A stretch of 64,000 bases of DNA from Streptomyces fradiae (GCF_041270065.1 NZ_CP065958.1:1674001-1738000); one strand, 5' to 3'. Positions 19,801-29,688 are shown, counted from the stretch's first letter. Made by a program: numbers and translations. The notes: generated by a model not told the origin, from the sequence alone.

Positions 19801-21105
19801 ATGGACAACACAGTGCGTACGGGTACGGAGTTGCTGTGGGCCGAGCTGGGCGGCGATCCCGCGCTGCTCGACCGGGTGGCGTACGGCGGGCCCTCGGGTC
19901 TCCTGCCGGCCCGGCTGCCCGTCATGGACCTGGCCCGGGCGACGGTCGCGGTGGCGGGGCTCGCGGCGGTGGAGCGGGCCGGGCTGCCGGGGCCGGTGCG
20001 GGTGGACGACGGGGCGGTGGCGACGGCCTTCGTCAGCGAGCGGCATCTGCGGGTGGACGGGCGGGCGCCGGTGAACTTCGCGCCGCTGTCCCGGTTCTGG
20101 CGGGCGGCCGACGGCTGGGTCCGCACCCACGCCAACTACCCGCACCACAAGGCGGCGTTGCTCGGCGCGCTGGGCCGCTCGGACGATTCCGTGGACGGCG
20201 TGGCGGGGGCGATCGGCGAGCGGAAGGCCGTCGAAGTGGAGACGGCGGTGTACGCGGCCGGGGGCCTGGCCGTCGCACTGCGCACGCCCGAGGAGTGGGC
20301 CGCCCACGAGCAGGGCCGGGAGGTGGCCGCCCGCCCGCTGCTGACCCGGGACCGCCTGGACGAGGCCGCGCCGCGGCGCCGCTCGGACCGGCCGCTGCGG
20401 GTGCTCGACCTGACCCGGGTGATCGCGGGCCCGGTCGCCACCCGGACCCTCGCGCTGCTCGGCGCGGACGTGCTCCGGATCGACCCGCCGGGCAACCCGG
20501 AACTGCCGGACCAGCACGCCGACACGAACGTCGGGAAGCGGACGGCCGCCCTGGACCTGGACAGCCCGTCGGACCGGCGCGCCTTCGACGAACTCCTGGA
20601 CGCGGCCGACGTGCTGGTCACCGGCTACCGGCCCGGCGCCCTCGACCGCTTCGACCTGCACCGGCCCGGCCTGGTGACCGCCCGCCTCTCGGCCTGGGGC
20701 GACTACGGGCCCTGGGGTGGCCGGCGCGGCTTCGACAGCCTGGTGCAGGTGGCCACCGGCATCGCGGTCGCTGAGGGCTCGCCGGACGAACCCGGCGCGC
20801 TTCCCGCCCAGGCCCTCGACCACGGCACCGGCTACCTCCTCGCGGCGGCCGTCCTGCGCTCCCTGACCGAACAGGACCGGGACGGCGGCACCCGTCTCGT
20901 CCGCCTGGCCCTCGCCCAGACCGGCCACTGGCTGACCCACACGCTCCCCCGGTACGAACCGGAGCGCTGGCTCACCGAGTCGGCCGGCCCGCTGGGCCGG
21001 CTGCGGCACGCGCTCTCGCCGGTCTCGTACGAGGGCGGCCCGACGGGCTGGCAGCGCCCGCCGGGCATCGCGGGGGCGGACGCACCGGAGTGGCTCGGGG
21101 CCTGA
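19801..21105 (+). CDS. Class III CoA-transferase (CaiB/BaiF family)
   Basis: Moves CoA between carboxylic acids. About 434 residues with two weakly similar halves. The diagnostic CaiB/BaiF segment is in the second half: LRVLDLTRVIAGPVATRTLA, LGADVLRIDPP, then LVTGYRPGALDRF. The N-terminal half is divergent. The catalytic Asp normally follows in a VNVGKR..LDL-type region; here TNVGKRTAALDLDSP is present, with the Asp a few residues on. Start is ATG 19801 or GTG 19795; neither has a clear ribosome-binding site because the terminator hairpin lies just upstream. Substrate unknown. It converges on an alcohol dehydrogenase with a 1-bp gap. Confidence 0.85.
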   Translation: MDNTVRTGTELLWAELGGDPALLDRVAYGGPSGLLPARLPVMDLARATVAVAGLAAVERAGLPGPVRVDDGAVATAFVSERHLRVDGRAPVNFAPLSRFWRAADGWVRTHANYPHHKAALLGALGRSDDSVDGVAGAIGERKAVEVETAVYAAGGLAVALRTPEEWAAHEQGREVAARPLLTRDRLDEAAPRRRSDRPLRVLDLTRVIAGPVATRTLALLGADVLRIDPPGNPELPDQHADTNVGKRTAALDLDSPSDRRAFDELLDAADVLVTGYRPGALDRFDLHRPGLVTARLSAWGDYGPWGGRRGFDSLVQVATGIAVAEGSPDEPGALPAQALDHGTGYLLAAAVLRSLTEQDRDGGTRLVRLALAQTGHWLTHTLPRYEPERWLTESAGPLGRLRHALSPVSYEGGPTGWQRPPGIAGADAPEWLGA

Positions 21106-21106
21106 G

Positions 21107-22150
21107 CTACGGCTTGACCAGGACCTTCAGCGCCGTGCGCTCGTCCATCGCCTTGTAGCCGCCGGGGACGCCGGCCAGGTCCACGGTGAGGTCGAAGACC
21201 GGGGACGGGTCGATCGTGCCGGCCAGGACGTCGGGGAGCAGCTCGGGGATGTAGGCGCGGACGGGGGCGACGCCGCCGCGGAGGGCGATGTTGCGGTCGA
21301 ACATGACGGAGAGGTCGAGGCCGGTGCCGGAGCCGTGCGGGACGCCGACGTAGCCGATGGCGCCGCCGTCGCGGGTGATGCTCACGGCGGTGCGCATGGA
21401 CTGTTCGGTGCCGACGGCCTCGATGACGGCGTGGGCGCCCTGGCCGCCGGTGAGTTCGCGGACGGCGGCCTCGGCGGCCTCGCCGCGCTCGGCGACGACG
21501 TCGGTGGCGCCGAAGGTGCGGGCGATGTCGGTGCGGGCGGTGTGCCGGCCGAGGGCGATGATCCGCTCGGCGCCGAGCCGCTTGGCGGCGAGGACGCCGC
21601 ACAGGCCGACGGCGCCGTCGCCGACCACGGCCACGGTGGAGCCGGCGGTGACGCCCGCGCCGAGGGCGGCGTGGTGGCCGGTGCCCATGACGTCGGAGAG
21701 CGCGAGGAGCGCGGTGAGCAGGTGGTCGTCGGCGGCGGCCGCGGCGGGCAGCTTGACGAGGGTGCCGTCGGCGTACGGGACGCGGACGGCCTCGCCCTGG
21801 CCGCCGTCGGAGCCGACGGAGCCCCAGAAGCCGCCGCTGGGGCAGGAGGTCTGGAGGCCCTCGGCGCAGTACTCGCAGGTGCCGTCGGACCAGACGAAGG
21901 GGGCGACGACGAGGTCGCCCTTGGCGAAGCCGCGGACGTCGGTGCCGGCCTCCTCGACCAGGCCGAGGAACTCGTGGCCGATCCGCTGGCCGGGCTGCCG
22001 GGCGGACTCGCCGCGGTAGGCCCACAGGTCGCTGCCGCAGATGCAGGCGCGGAGCACCCGGACGACGACGTCCGTGGACTCCTTGATCACGGGGTCGGGC
22101 ACGTCCTCCACGCGCATGTCGAAGGGGGCGTGGATGGTGGTGGCGCGCAT
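21107..22150 (-). CDS. Zinc-dependent alcohol dehydrogenase family protein
   Basis: A 347-residue medium-chain dehydrogenase/reductase. The catalytic zinc ligand is Cys38 in ICGSD, with His-Glu in GHEFLGLVEEAG. A structural-zinc lobe is suggested by CEYCAEGLQTSC. The NAD(P)-binding motif is VVGDGAVGLCGVLAA. It probably oxidises an alcohol or reduces an aldehyde; the substrate is not evident. ATG 22150. Fifteen bp separate it from the lysoplasmalogenase stop upstream on the same strand, so it may be the last gene of a three-gene run. Confidence 0.9.
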   Translation of the reverse strand: MRATTIHAPFDMRVEDVPDPVIKESTDVVVRVLRACICGSDLWAYRGESARQPGQRIGHEFLGLVEEAGTDVRGFAKGDLVVAPFVWSDGTCEYCAEGLQTSCPSGGFWGSVGSDGGQGEAVRVPYADGTLVKLPAAAAADDHLLTALLALSDVMGTGHHAALGAGVTAGSTVAVVGDGAVGLCGVLAAKRLGAERIIALGRHTARTDIARTFGATDVVAERGEAAEAAVRELTGGQGAHAVIEAVGTEQSMRTAVSITRDGGAIGYVGVPHGSGTGLDLSVMFDRNIALRGGVAPVRAYIPELLPDVLAGTIDPSPVFDLTVDLAGVPGGYKAMDERTALKVLVKP

Positions 22151-22165
22151 GGTTCCTCGTCCGGG

Positions 22166-22794
22166 TCAGCTGGTTGTACGACGTTCACCGTACATCGTGC
22201 GCAGGGTTCCCTCGGTCAGCAGGTACTGCGCCGCGATGTAGGTCAGCATGACCCAGAAGTCGGGCGCGGGCAGCTGGGGCCATTCGGCGATGCCGGTGGC
22301 GATCAGGGTGTCGGACAGCAGGAACAGGGCGCCGCCGGTGCCGGTCATGACGCCGAGCGCGCTCGACCGGTAGGCCATCGCGGTGAGCAGCAGCGAGTAG
22401 CCGGCGACGGGGACACGCAGGTCGGCGGGGAGGCCGGGCCAGAGCGCGACGACGGTGCCGCCGAGGGCGAGCGCGTACACGAGGCCGAGCAGCGGGGAGG
22501 TCCGGCGGCGGCCGAAGAGCACGAGGTAGCAGAGGTGTCCGGCGGCGAAGCAGCCCATGCCGACGAGGAAGGCCCCGTCGGCGTCGGACATCAGGAACAC
22601 GTCGCCGCCCCAGCCGCACAGCAGAGCGGCGATCAGCGGCTTCGGCGCGCCCCGGGTGCCGGCGTACGCGGCGAGCAGCGGCATCAGGAGCGGCTTGGCG
22701 GCCAGGTGGCCGGCGTCGGCCCCGGCGAGCAGCGAGCCGAGGTCGACGAGGGCCGCGAGCAGGAAGGCGCCGAGGAGGGCGCGGCCGAGCCGGC

Positions 22795-22798
<4 letters not shown>
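22166..22798 (-). CDS. Lysoplasmalogenase (YhhN/TMEM86 family)
   Basis: A 210-residue membrane protein with about eight hydrophobic segments, YhhN family. It has KPLLMPLLA near the start, GWGGDVFLM in the third segment and FLLSDTLIA later; the two Asp residues are the conserved pair of this family. Family members hydrolyse the vinyl-ether bond of lysoplasmalogens, releasing an aldehyde. Start is GTG 22798, overlapping the stop of the upstream desaturase/hydroxylase gene by 4 bp. Coupling to a lipid hydroxylase and a downstream alcohol dehydrogenase suggests ether-lipid or fatty-aldehyde metabolism (inference). Confidence 0.85.
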
Positions 22799-23679
<881 letters not shown>

Positions 23680-23722
23680 GCCGATGACGGTAGAGGCGCG
23701 GCGCGGTGGCGACTAGACGTAT

Positions 23723-23740
23723 TTACCAACAAGTAAGTAA
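23723..23740. promoter_or_regulatory. 18-bp palindrome upstream of the desaturase operon
   Basis: TTACCAACAAGTAAGTAA reads TTACnnACnnGTnnGTAA, an imperfect palindrome with six matching positions per half. It is markedly AT-rich against its surroundings and lies between the desaturase start and the VIT-type gene stop. It resembles TetR-type operators in shape. No regulator gene is adjacent. Confidence 0.5.
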
Positions 23741-23811
23741 GACCGGATGTCAGCAAGCTTTGGCGCCTTCCGACAACACGGATCACGACAAGAGCAGGAT
23801 GGGGCCGCTGC

Positions 23812-24537
23812 TCAGACGCCCGCCGCTCCCAGCAGCGAACCCGCCGCGTACGTCACCGCCATCGCCAGCGCGCCGCCGGCGACGTTGCGCAGGACGGCGC
23901 GGGGGACGGGGGCGGCGCCGAGCCGGGCCGAGGACCAGCCGGTGAGGGCGAGGGCGGCGAGCACGCAGACGACCGTGATCCACAGGCGGTGGTCGGCCGG
24001 CGGGAGCACGATCGCGAGCAGCGGCAGCAGCGCGCCGGCCGTGAAGGCGAGGAAGCTGGCGCCGGCCGCGTGCCACGGGTTGGTGAGCTCGTCGGGGTCG
24101 ATGCCCAGCTCCACGCGCGCGTGGGCGCGCAGCGCGTCGCGCTCGGTGAGCTGGAGGGCGGCCTCGCGGGCCACGTCCGGGCTGAGGCCGCGGCGGGCGA
24201 GCAGCCCGGTGAGCTCGGCGAGTTCGGCCTCGGGCTGCTCGCGCAGCTCCCGGCGCTCCTGGGCGAGGGCGGCCTTCTCGGAGTCGCGCTGGGTGGAGAC
24301 GGAGACGTACTCCCCCGCGGCCATCGACATGGAGCCGGCGAGCAGTCCGGCGAGGCCCGCGGTGAGCAGGGTGTCCCGGGATCCGGTGGCGCCGGCGACG
24401 CCGACGACGAGGCCCGCGGTGGAGACGACTCCGTCGTTGGCCCCGAGCACGGCGGCCCGGAGCCAGTTGAGCCGGGAGCCGAGGCCGCCGCCGTGGGCCT
24501 CGTCGTGTGCGGGGGCGGGCACGGGTGCGTCGGTCAC
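23812..24537 (-). CDS. VIT1/CCC1 family metal transporter
   Basis: A 241-residue membrane protein of the Fe2+/Mn2+ vacuolar-transporter family. It has the family signature RAAVLGANDGVVSTAGLVVGVAGA, continuing to SMAAGEYVSVSTQRD. A soluble Glu/Arg-rich helical region follows (about 95-150), then three C-terminal hydrophobic helices. Bacterial members export or sequester iron or manganese and limit toxicity. Start MTDAPVPAP at ATG 24537. It stands alone on the minus strand, 24 bp past the amidohydrolase stop site, so it may be read through from that operon. Confidence 0.88.
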   Translation of the reverse strand: MTDAPVPAPAHDEAHGGGLGSRLNWLRAAVLGANDGVVSTAGLVVGVAGATGSRDTLLTAGLAGLLAGSMSMAAGEYVSVSTQRDSEKAALAQERRELREQPEAELAELTGLLARRGLSPDVAREAALQLTERDALRAHARVELGIDPDELTNPWHAAGASFLAFTAGALLPLLAIVLPPADHRLWITVVCVLAALALTGWSSARLGAAPVPRAVLRNVAGGALAMAVTYAAGSLLGAAGV

Positions 24538-24561
24538 CCCTGGAGGGTCGCACCCGCCGCC

Positions 24562-25803
24562 TCACCAGACGCGGACCGACCCGCCCTTCGCGAAGGCCGG
24601 GCTGGTGGCGCCGGCCGGGACCTCGGTGAGCGGTTCGGCGATCTCCGCGACGGTCGGGCCGTGCACCGCGGCCAGGGCGTCGAGCAGGTCGAGGTCGAAG
24701 CCGTAGACGCGGGCCGCGTTGCCGCCGGCCATGGCGGCGACCTCGTCCGGCGGCAGCCCCGCGTAGGCGATCCGCAGGCCCTCCCGGGAGTACGGGGTGG
24801 TGCCCTCGTCGTGCGGGTAGTCGCTGCCCCACATGATCTTGTCGAGGCCGATCCGGTCGCGCAGCGGCACCTCGTGCGGGCGCATGAAGCTCGCGCCGAC
24901 GAAGCAGTTGTCCCGCCACACCTCGCGCGGTCCCTTGCCCATGGACTCGGCGAGCCCGGCGCCGAACTTGGACTCGGCCGTGGCCGCCTTCGCCGAGGCC
25001 GCGACCAGGCGCCCGTGGTAGTAGTCCAGCATGTCGAGCACGCCCGGGATCCAGCCCGACCCCTGCTCGGTGAGGACCAGTTTGAGTCCCGGGTGGCGCC
25101 GGAACGCGCCGCCGAACACCAGGTGCCACAGCGCCCGGTGCGAGAACCAGGTCGTCTCCACCATGAACACCGCCCGCGCGGCCGGTTCGTCGCCGAGCGG
25201 CGGCGAGGCCGAGCCGCCGTGGTGGTTGACCGGGACGTCGAGCTCCGCGCAGACCGCCCAGATCGGGTCGTACGCCGCCGAGTACAGCTCCGGTACGGGC
25301 GAGCCGGGCGGCACGCCGGGCAGCAGGATGCCGCCGGTGAGCCCGGCCGCGCGGGCCCGGCGGATCTCGGCGACCGCCGCGTCCACGTCGTTGAGCAGGA
25401 TCTGCGCGACGCCCGCCCTCCGCCCCGGCGCGTCGGCGCAGAAGTCGGCGAGCCAGCGGTTGTGCGCCTGCAGCCCGGCCCAGCGCTGCTCGTACTCGGT
25501 CCGGTCCGGCGGCTGGGCCATCAGCGAGGCCTTGGGGAAGAACGGCGGGATGGTGTTGGGGAAGACGACCTCGGCGACGATGCCGTCCGCCTCGAGCTCG
25601 CGCAGCCGGCGCCGCGAGTTCCAGTTGCGGTCGGCGGTGTCGGCGAGCAGGTCCTCGTACGGATTGACGTAGGTCGCCGCCCAGGCGTCGAAGTCGTCGT
25701 GGTGCTTCCTGGCCAGGTACGGCTTGTAGTCGAGGAGGTCGGCGCCGGCGTGGCAGTCGGCGGAGATGACCGTGTAGCGGTCGGTGGGCGCGGCCGGGGT
25801 CAC
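24562..25803 (-). CDS. Amidohydrolase 2 family protein (COG2159), second copy
   Basis: A 413-residue TIM-barrel metal hydrolase/decarboxylase of the ACMSD-like amidohydrolase 2 family. The N-terminal strand has SADCHAG (Asp and His), the middle VNHHGG, and the C-terminal strand WGSDYPHDEG with the conserved metal Asp. GTG 25803 overlaps the stop of the first copy by 4 bp. The two copies are clearly related over their length (AHNRWLADF, WGSDxPHxEGT), so they are a tandem duplication that has diverged. It is the last gene of the TetR-controlled operon. Confidence 0.88.
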   Translation of the reverse strand: MTPAAPTDRYTVISADCHAGADLLDYKPYLARKHHDDFDAWAATYVNPYEDLLADTADRNWNSRRRLRELEADGIVAEVVFPNTIPPFFPKASLMAQPPDRTEYEQRWAGLQAHNRWLADFCADAPGRRAGVAQILLNDVDAAVAEIRRARAAGLTGGILLPGVPPGSPVPELYSAAYDPIWAVCAELDVPVNHHGGSASPPLGDEPAARAVFMVETTWFSHRALWHLVFGGAFRRHPGLKLVLTEQGSGWIPGVLDMLDYYHGRLVAASAKAATAESKFGAGLAESMGKGPREVWRDNCFVGASFMRPHEVPLRDRIGLDKIMWGSDYPHDEGTTPYSREGLRIAYAGLPPDEVAAMAGGNAARVYGFDLDLLDALAAVHGPTVAEIAEPLTEVPAGATSPAFAKGGSVRVW

Positions 25804-27095
25804 GGGTTCACCCCCAGGACCGGGAAGTCGTGCTCGGTGAGCCAGTGCCGGCCGACCTCGCGGGAGCGGGCCCAGGAGGCCTCGACGGCGGCCTGGTCGG
25901 GGTCCTGGCCGAGCTCGGCCGGGGTGGGGCCGATCCGCCGGGCGATCGGCGCCAGCTTCCCGGGGTCGAAGCCGAAGACCTCGGCGGCGGCCAGGCCGAG
26001 CATCCGGCGGGTCTCGGCGACCGGGATGTCGTGGAAGGTGTCCCGCAGCCACGCGCGCGTGCGCGGCCAGGTGCCCTCGGGGTGCGGGAAGTCGGAGCCC
26101 CACAGGATGTTGTCGACGCCGATCTCGTAGCGCTGGGCCAGCTCGCGCCGCTTGGTGTTGGTGGCGCAGACGAACACCTGCCGGTCCAGGTACTCGCTGG
26201 GCGGGCGCTTCAGCTCGGCGAACGGCGAGAGCTTCTTGCCGCCGTGCGCGCCGAGGTAGAGCCGGTCCATGAACCACAGCAGGTTCGGCAGCCACCAGCA
26301 GCCGGACTCGGCGACGCCGAACCGCAGCCCCGGATGCCGCTCGAAGGCGCCGGACCAGAGCAGGAACCACAGCGGCCGGGCCGGCCACCAGGTGACCTCG
26401 GAGACGTAGATCCCGAGGTGGTCGCCGTACTCGTGGCGGGGCGCGGCGCCGGAGTGGGTGACCACCGGCATCCCGGTCTCGGCGGCGGCCGCCCACACCG
26501 GGTCGTAACGCCGGTCGTGGTAGGGCGCCTTGTCCACCCACATCGAGGGGATCATCAGCGCGCCGAGCCCGGACTCCTTGGCCCGGTGGATCTCGGCGAC
26601 GACCTCGGCCGGGTCGGCGGTGACGGGCAGCAGCGCGACCCCGCAGTGCCGCTCGGGGTGCTGGGACACGAAGTCGGCGAGCCAGCGGTTGTGGGCCTTG
26701 GCGCCCGCCATGCCGAGCTCCGGGTCCTGGTCGCCGGAGAGCCCGAGGCCGACGCCGAAGGGCGCGGCGGTCCGGCTGTCGACGGCGTCCGCGTCGGGGA
26801 AGACGACCTCGGCGGCCACCCCGTCGCCGTCGAGCTCCTTGATACGCTGTGCGGCGTCCCAGCCGCCGCGCAGCCCCTCCTCGTGGTCGCTGAACCACTT
26901 GTCGGCGAAGGCCTCGTTGCGCACCCCGAGCCGGGTCATGGCCTCGCGGCGGGCGTCCCGGCCGGCGAGGAACTCGTCGAAGGCGCGGTGGAAGCGGGGG
27001 TCGAGATAGGGCCGGTACTCCTCGGTGGGCAGACCGGCGTGACAGTCGGAGGAGATGATGAGATACGGGTCCAGGTACGGGTCGTCGACGCTCAT
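25800..27095 (-). CDS. Amidohydrolase 2 family protein (COG2159), first copy
   Basis: A 431-residue homologue of the next gene, with SSDCHAG at the start, TAAPFGVGLG in a copy-specific loop, VVTHSGAAPRHEYG in the middle and WGSDFPHPEG near the C-terminal metal site. Family members decarboxylate or hydrolyse aromatic or vinylogous acids. Start ATG 27095, 17 bp past the SDR stop, with an AGGAGC site. Having two paralogues in one operon suggests two steps of one pathway or a heteromer; the sequence does not say which. Confidence 0.88.
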   Translation of the reverse strand: MSVDDPYLDPYLIISSDCHAGLPTEEYRPYLDPRFHRAFDEFLAGRDARREAMTRLGVRNEAFADKWFSDHEEGLRGGWDAAQRIKELDGDGVAAEVVFPDADAVDSRTAAPFGVGLGLSGDQDPELGMAGAKAHNRWLADFVSQHPERHCGVALLPVTADPAEVVAEIHRAKESGLGALMIPSMWVDKAPYHDRRYDPVWAAAAETGMPVVTHSGAAPRHEYGDHLGIYVSEVTWWPARPLWFLLWSGAFERHPGLRFGVAESGCWWLPNLLWFMDRLYLGAHGGKKLSPFAELKRPPSEYLDRQVFVCATNTKRRELAQRYEIGVDNILWGSDFPHPEGTWPRTRAWLRDTFHDIPVAETRRMLGLAAAEVFGFDPGKLAPIARRIGPTPAELGQDPDQAAVEASWARSREVGRHWLTEHDFPVLGVNP

Positions 27096-27112
27096 GTCGG
27101 CTCCTTGGCCGG

Positions 27113-27997
27113 TCAGTCGAGGATGAAGCTCTCCAGGTAGGACGGGTTGGCGCGGTCGAGCATCGACTGCGAGCGCGCCCTGATCTGCCGGTCGCTGTGC
27201 TCGCTCGCCGGGAGCATCCAGAACCGGTCGGCCCTGATGCCGTCGACGACGTGCCCGGCGACCTCCTCGACCGGGGTGAAGGCGACCTCGTGCCCGGCCT
27301 CCTTCATCGCCGCCTCCCACTGGTCGAGGCTGCGGTACGGGGTCTTCCGGGGGCGCTCCTTGGCGAAGCGCTCGGGCCGGTTGCGGTGCGACTCCCACAG
27401 GCCGGTGCGCAGCATGTGCGGCCCGGGGAAGAGCACGGAGGCACCGACAAGGGCCCGTTCCGCCTTCAGGTGCGCGTAGAGCGACTCGGTCATGGTGACG
27501 ACGGCGGACTTGGTGACGGCGTAGACGGAGGCGGTGGGCAGCGGGGCGATGCCGCCGTCGCCGGAGGAGGTGTTGACGACATGGCCGGGCTCGCCGCCCG
27601 CGAGCATCCGGGGCACGAAGGCCTGGATGCCGTGGAAGACGCCCCACACGTTGACGGCGAAGGCCCACTTCCAGTCGTTGGGTTCGTGCTCCCACATGCG
27701 GCCCTCGGCGCCGGAGCCGACGCCCGCGTTGTTGCACAGCACGTGCACGGCGCCGAAGGTGTCGTACGCGGCGTCGGCGAAGGCCCGTACGGAGTCGGGC
27801 TCGCTGACGTCGACGGTACGGGCGAGGATCTGCGCCCCGCCCTCCATCAGCTCCTCGGCGGCCCTGGCTAGCGGCTCCTCCTCGACGTCGCCGAGGACGA
27901 CGGCGAGTCCCTCGGCGGCGAAGCGGCGGGCCATGGCGAGGCCGATGCCGCTGGCGGCGCCGGTGACGACGGCGACCTGTCCCTCGCGCAGTTCCAT
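27113..27997 (-). CDS. SDR family NAD(P)-dependent oxidoreductase
   Basis: A 294-residue classical SDR. Cofactor motif TGAASGIG, acidic residue after strand 2 (LGDVEEE, favouring NAD+), NNAG motif LCNNAGVGSG, Ser in NTSSGDG, and YAVTK active site. A C-terminal extension of about 40 residues is longer than in FabG. Its ATG at 27997 overlaps the stop of the acetoacetate decarboxylase-like gene (TGATG). It probably oxidises a hydroxyl intermediate of the operon's unknown pathway. Confidence 0.9.
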   Translation of the reverse strand: MELREGQVAVVTGAASGIGLAMARRFAAEGLAVVLGDVEEEPLARAAEELMEGGAQILARTVDVSEPDSVRAFADAAYDTFGAVHVLCNNAGVGSGAEGRMWEHEPNDWKWAFAVNVWGVFHGIQAFVPRMLAGGEPGHVVNTSSGDGGIAPLPTASVYAVTKSAVVTMTESLYAHLKAERALVGASVLFPGPHMLRTGLWESHRNRPERFAKERPRKTPYRSLDQWEAAMKEAGHEVAFTPVEEVAGHVVDGIRADRFWMLPASEHSDRQIRARSQSMLDRANPSYLESFILD

Positions 27998-28797
27998 CAG
28001 ACGGCGCTCCCTTCCGGCGGCGCGTCCAGGGTCTGCTGCGGGTCGTCGTAGCGCTGGTGGAGATAGGGCAGCAGGGCGGCGGGGTCGACCCGCTCGACGA
28101 CCCGGCCGCGCTGGTCGGTGGTCTTCTCGCCGATGGTGATCCCGACGAGCCGGCGCACCGGCAGATCGGCCACCGGGTCGTACATCGACTCGCGGAGCAC
28201 CACGTCCCCGGTGACCCGCTCAAGCCTGCGCACCTTCTCGTTGCGCAGGCAGTGGACCAGGACGGGCTCGGTGTCGAAGCCCGAACCGTCCACCGCCGGA
28301 AGGAACTTGAAGTAGAAGTCGGTCTTCTCGGTGGGCTCCGGCAGCGGCAGCGCGCCGGACACGGCGCCGCGCACCTCGACGAACGCGATGCCGTGCCGGG
28401 CGAGGGAGGCGCGGACCGTCAGCCCGTCGCGCTCGACGAGCACCTCGCCGAGCTTCTTCGGCTCGCCGAAGACCTCACGGCCGCCGGTGAGGGCGCGCTC
28501 GTGGGTCATCGGCATGACAAGCGGGTACCAGCCCTCCCGGTCGCCGTGGGCGGCGGCGACGGCGACGGAGCCCGCGCCGAGGGGGTAGCCGGGGAGGTCG
28601 ACCTTGCTGATGTTGACCCGGACCAGCGGGCGTCCGGTGGGTTTGAGCGGCGGCGGCAGGACGGCCGCCACGACGTCCGGGTCGGTCTCCCAGACGGCGA
28701 CGACCCCGGTGGACCAGATGTCGGGGAGCTTCGCGCTCTTCGCCCGCGTCGCGGCGATCTCCGCCTCGGTGCGCGCCCCGTACCGTACTCGTGCCAT
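27997..28797 (-). CDS. Acetoacetate decarboxylase family protein
   Basis: A 266-residue ADC-superfamily protein and first gene of a four-gene operon. Typical ADC segments are visible: PPPLKPTGRPLVRVNISKVD, GYPLGAGSVAVAA, PMTHERALTGGREVFGEPKK. The Lys of EPKK is where the Schiff-base Lys lies in true decarboxylases. Many family members are not acetoacetate decarboxylases but act on other keto acids. Start ATG 28797, 39 bp from a perfect TGTAAC palindrome that a divergent TetR protein probably occupies. Confidence 0.87.
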   Translation of the reverse strand: MARVRYGARTEAEIAATRAKSAKLPDIWSTGVVAVWETDPDVVAAVLPPPLKPTGRPLVRVNISKVDLPGYPLGAGSVAVAAAHGDREGWYPLVMPMTHERALTGGREVFGEPKKLGEVLVERDGLTVRASLARHGIAFVEVRGAVSGALPLPEPTEKTDFYFKFLPAVDGSGFDTEPVLVHCLRNEKVRRLERVTGDVVLRESMYDPVADLPVRRLVGITIGEKTTDQRGRVVERVDPAALLPYLHQRYDDPQQTLDAPPEGSAV

Positions 28798-28835
28798 GAC
28801 GTACCACCCTTCGGGAAGGTATCGGCCTGTACGCC

Positions 28836-28850
28836 TGTAACACAGTTACA
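28836..28850. promoter_or_regulatory. Perfect 15-bp palindrome, predicted TetR operator
   Basis: TGTAACACAGTTACA: arms TGTAAC and GTTACA around ACA, between the divergent ADC-operon and TetR start codons. Placement and symmetry fit autoregulation plus operon control by the adjacent TetR protein. Confidence 0.75.
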
Positions 28851-28909
28851 CCGGTGACCCGGAAGGGTAAAGACCCGTGCACGGCACGGGAGTTGGGGGA
28901 GCTGATCGG

Positions 28910-29545
28910 ATGGCACGCAGCGCGCTGACCCGCGACGGGGTCCTGGACACGGCCGCCGCCCTGGTCAAGGAGCACGGCCCGGACGCCCTCACCATGCGCC
29001 GGCTCGCCGCCGAGCTCGGCACCGCCGTCACCTCGATCTACTGGCACGTCGGCAACCGCGAGTCGCTGCTCGACGCCCTCGTCGAGCGCACCGTCGCCGA
29101 CCTCGGCACCCTGCGCCCGCGCGGCGGCGACCCGGCCGAACGGATCGTCTCGGTGGCCGCCCTGCTGCGCCGCGCCCTGCGCGACCGCCCCCATCTCGTC
29201 GCCATGGTCCACGAGCGCGGTCTGACGGAGCGCATGTTCCTGCCCGCCCAGCGCGCCCTGATCCACGAGGCCCACGCGGCCGGTCTGCGCGGCGCCCGCG
29301 CCGCCGCGCTGGTCCGCGCGGTCCAGTTCCAGGTCGTCGGCCACGTCCTGGTCGAGCGCAACCGCGAGCGCTCCCCCACCCAGTCCCCCGCCGAGCCGGA
29401 CCTGTGGGGCGCGGACACCGCCCCGGACACCGCCGCCGGGACGGACGCGGACCCGGAGCTGGCCGCCGCGCTCGCCGCCCCGATCGACACGGAGGCGGTC
29501 TTCACGGCGGGGGTACGGGCGCTGGTGGCGGGACTCCTCGCCTGA
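28910..29545 (+). CDS. TetR/AcrR family transcriptional regulator
   Basis: A 211-residue one-component repressor. The N-terminal HTH (about 3-50) reads SALTRDGVLDTAAALV, then MRRLAAELGTAVTSIYWHVG; IYWHV is the classic TetR recognition-helix end. The C-terminal ligand domain is helical and Ala/Arg-rich. ATG 28910 has GGGGGA eight nt upstream and is preferred over an in-frame GTG at 28877. It is divergent from the ADC-SDR-amidohydrolase operon across a perfect palindrome, so its ligand is probably a substrate or intermediate of that pathway. Confidence 0.9.
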   Translation: MARSALTRDGVLDTAAALVKEHGPDALTMRRLAAELGTAVTSIYWHVGNRESLLDALVERTVADLGTLRPRGGDPAERIVSVAALLRRALRDRPHLVAMVHERGLTERMFLPAQRALIHEAHAAGLRGARAAALVRAVQFQVVGHVLVERNRERSPTQSPAEPDLWGADTAPDTAAGTDADPELAAALAAPIDTEAVFTAGVRALVAGLLA

Positions 29546-29688
29546 GGACTCCGGGGAGGGGACGTCAACCGGCGTACCAGCGCGCGCCGGTGGGCGCCGG
29601 TGGGCTTCGCGCCCGCTCCCGTACGCACGGATCCGGCCACCGAAGCGGACACCGCGCGCGGGGCTGTCAGTCGCGGCCCGTATTCTCA

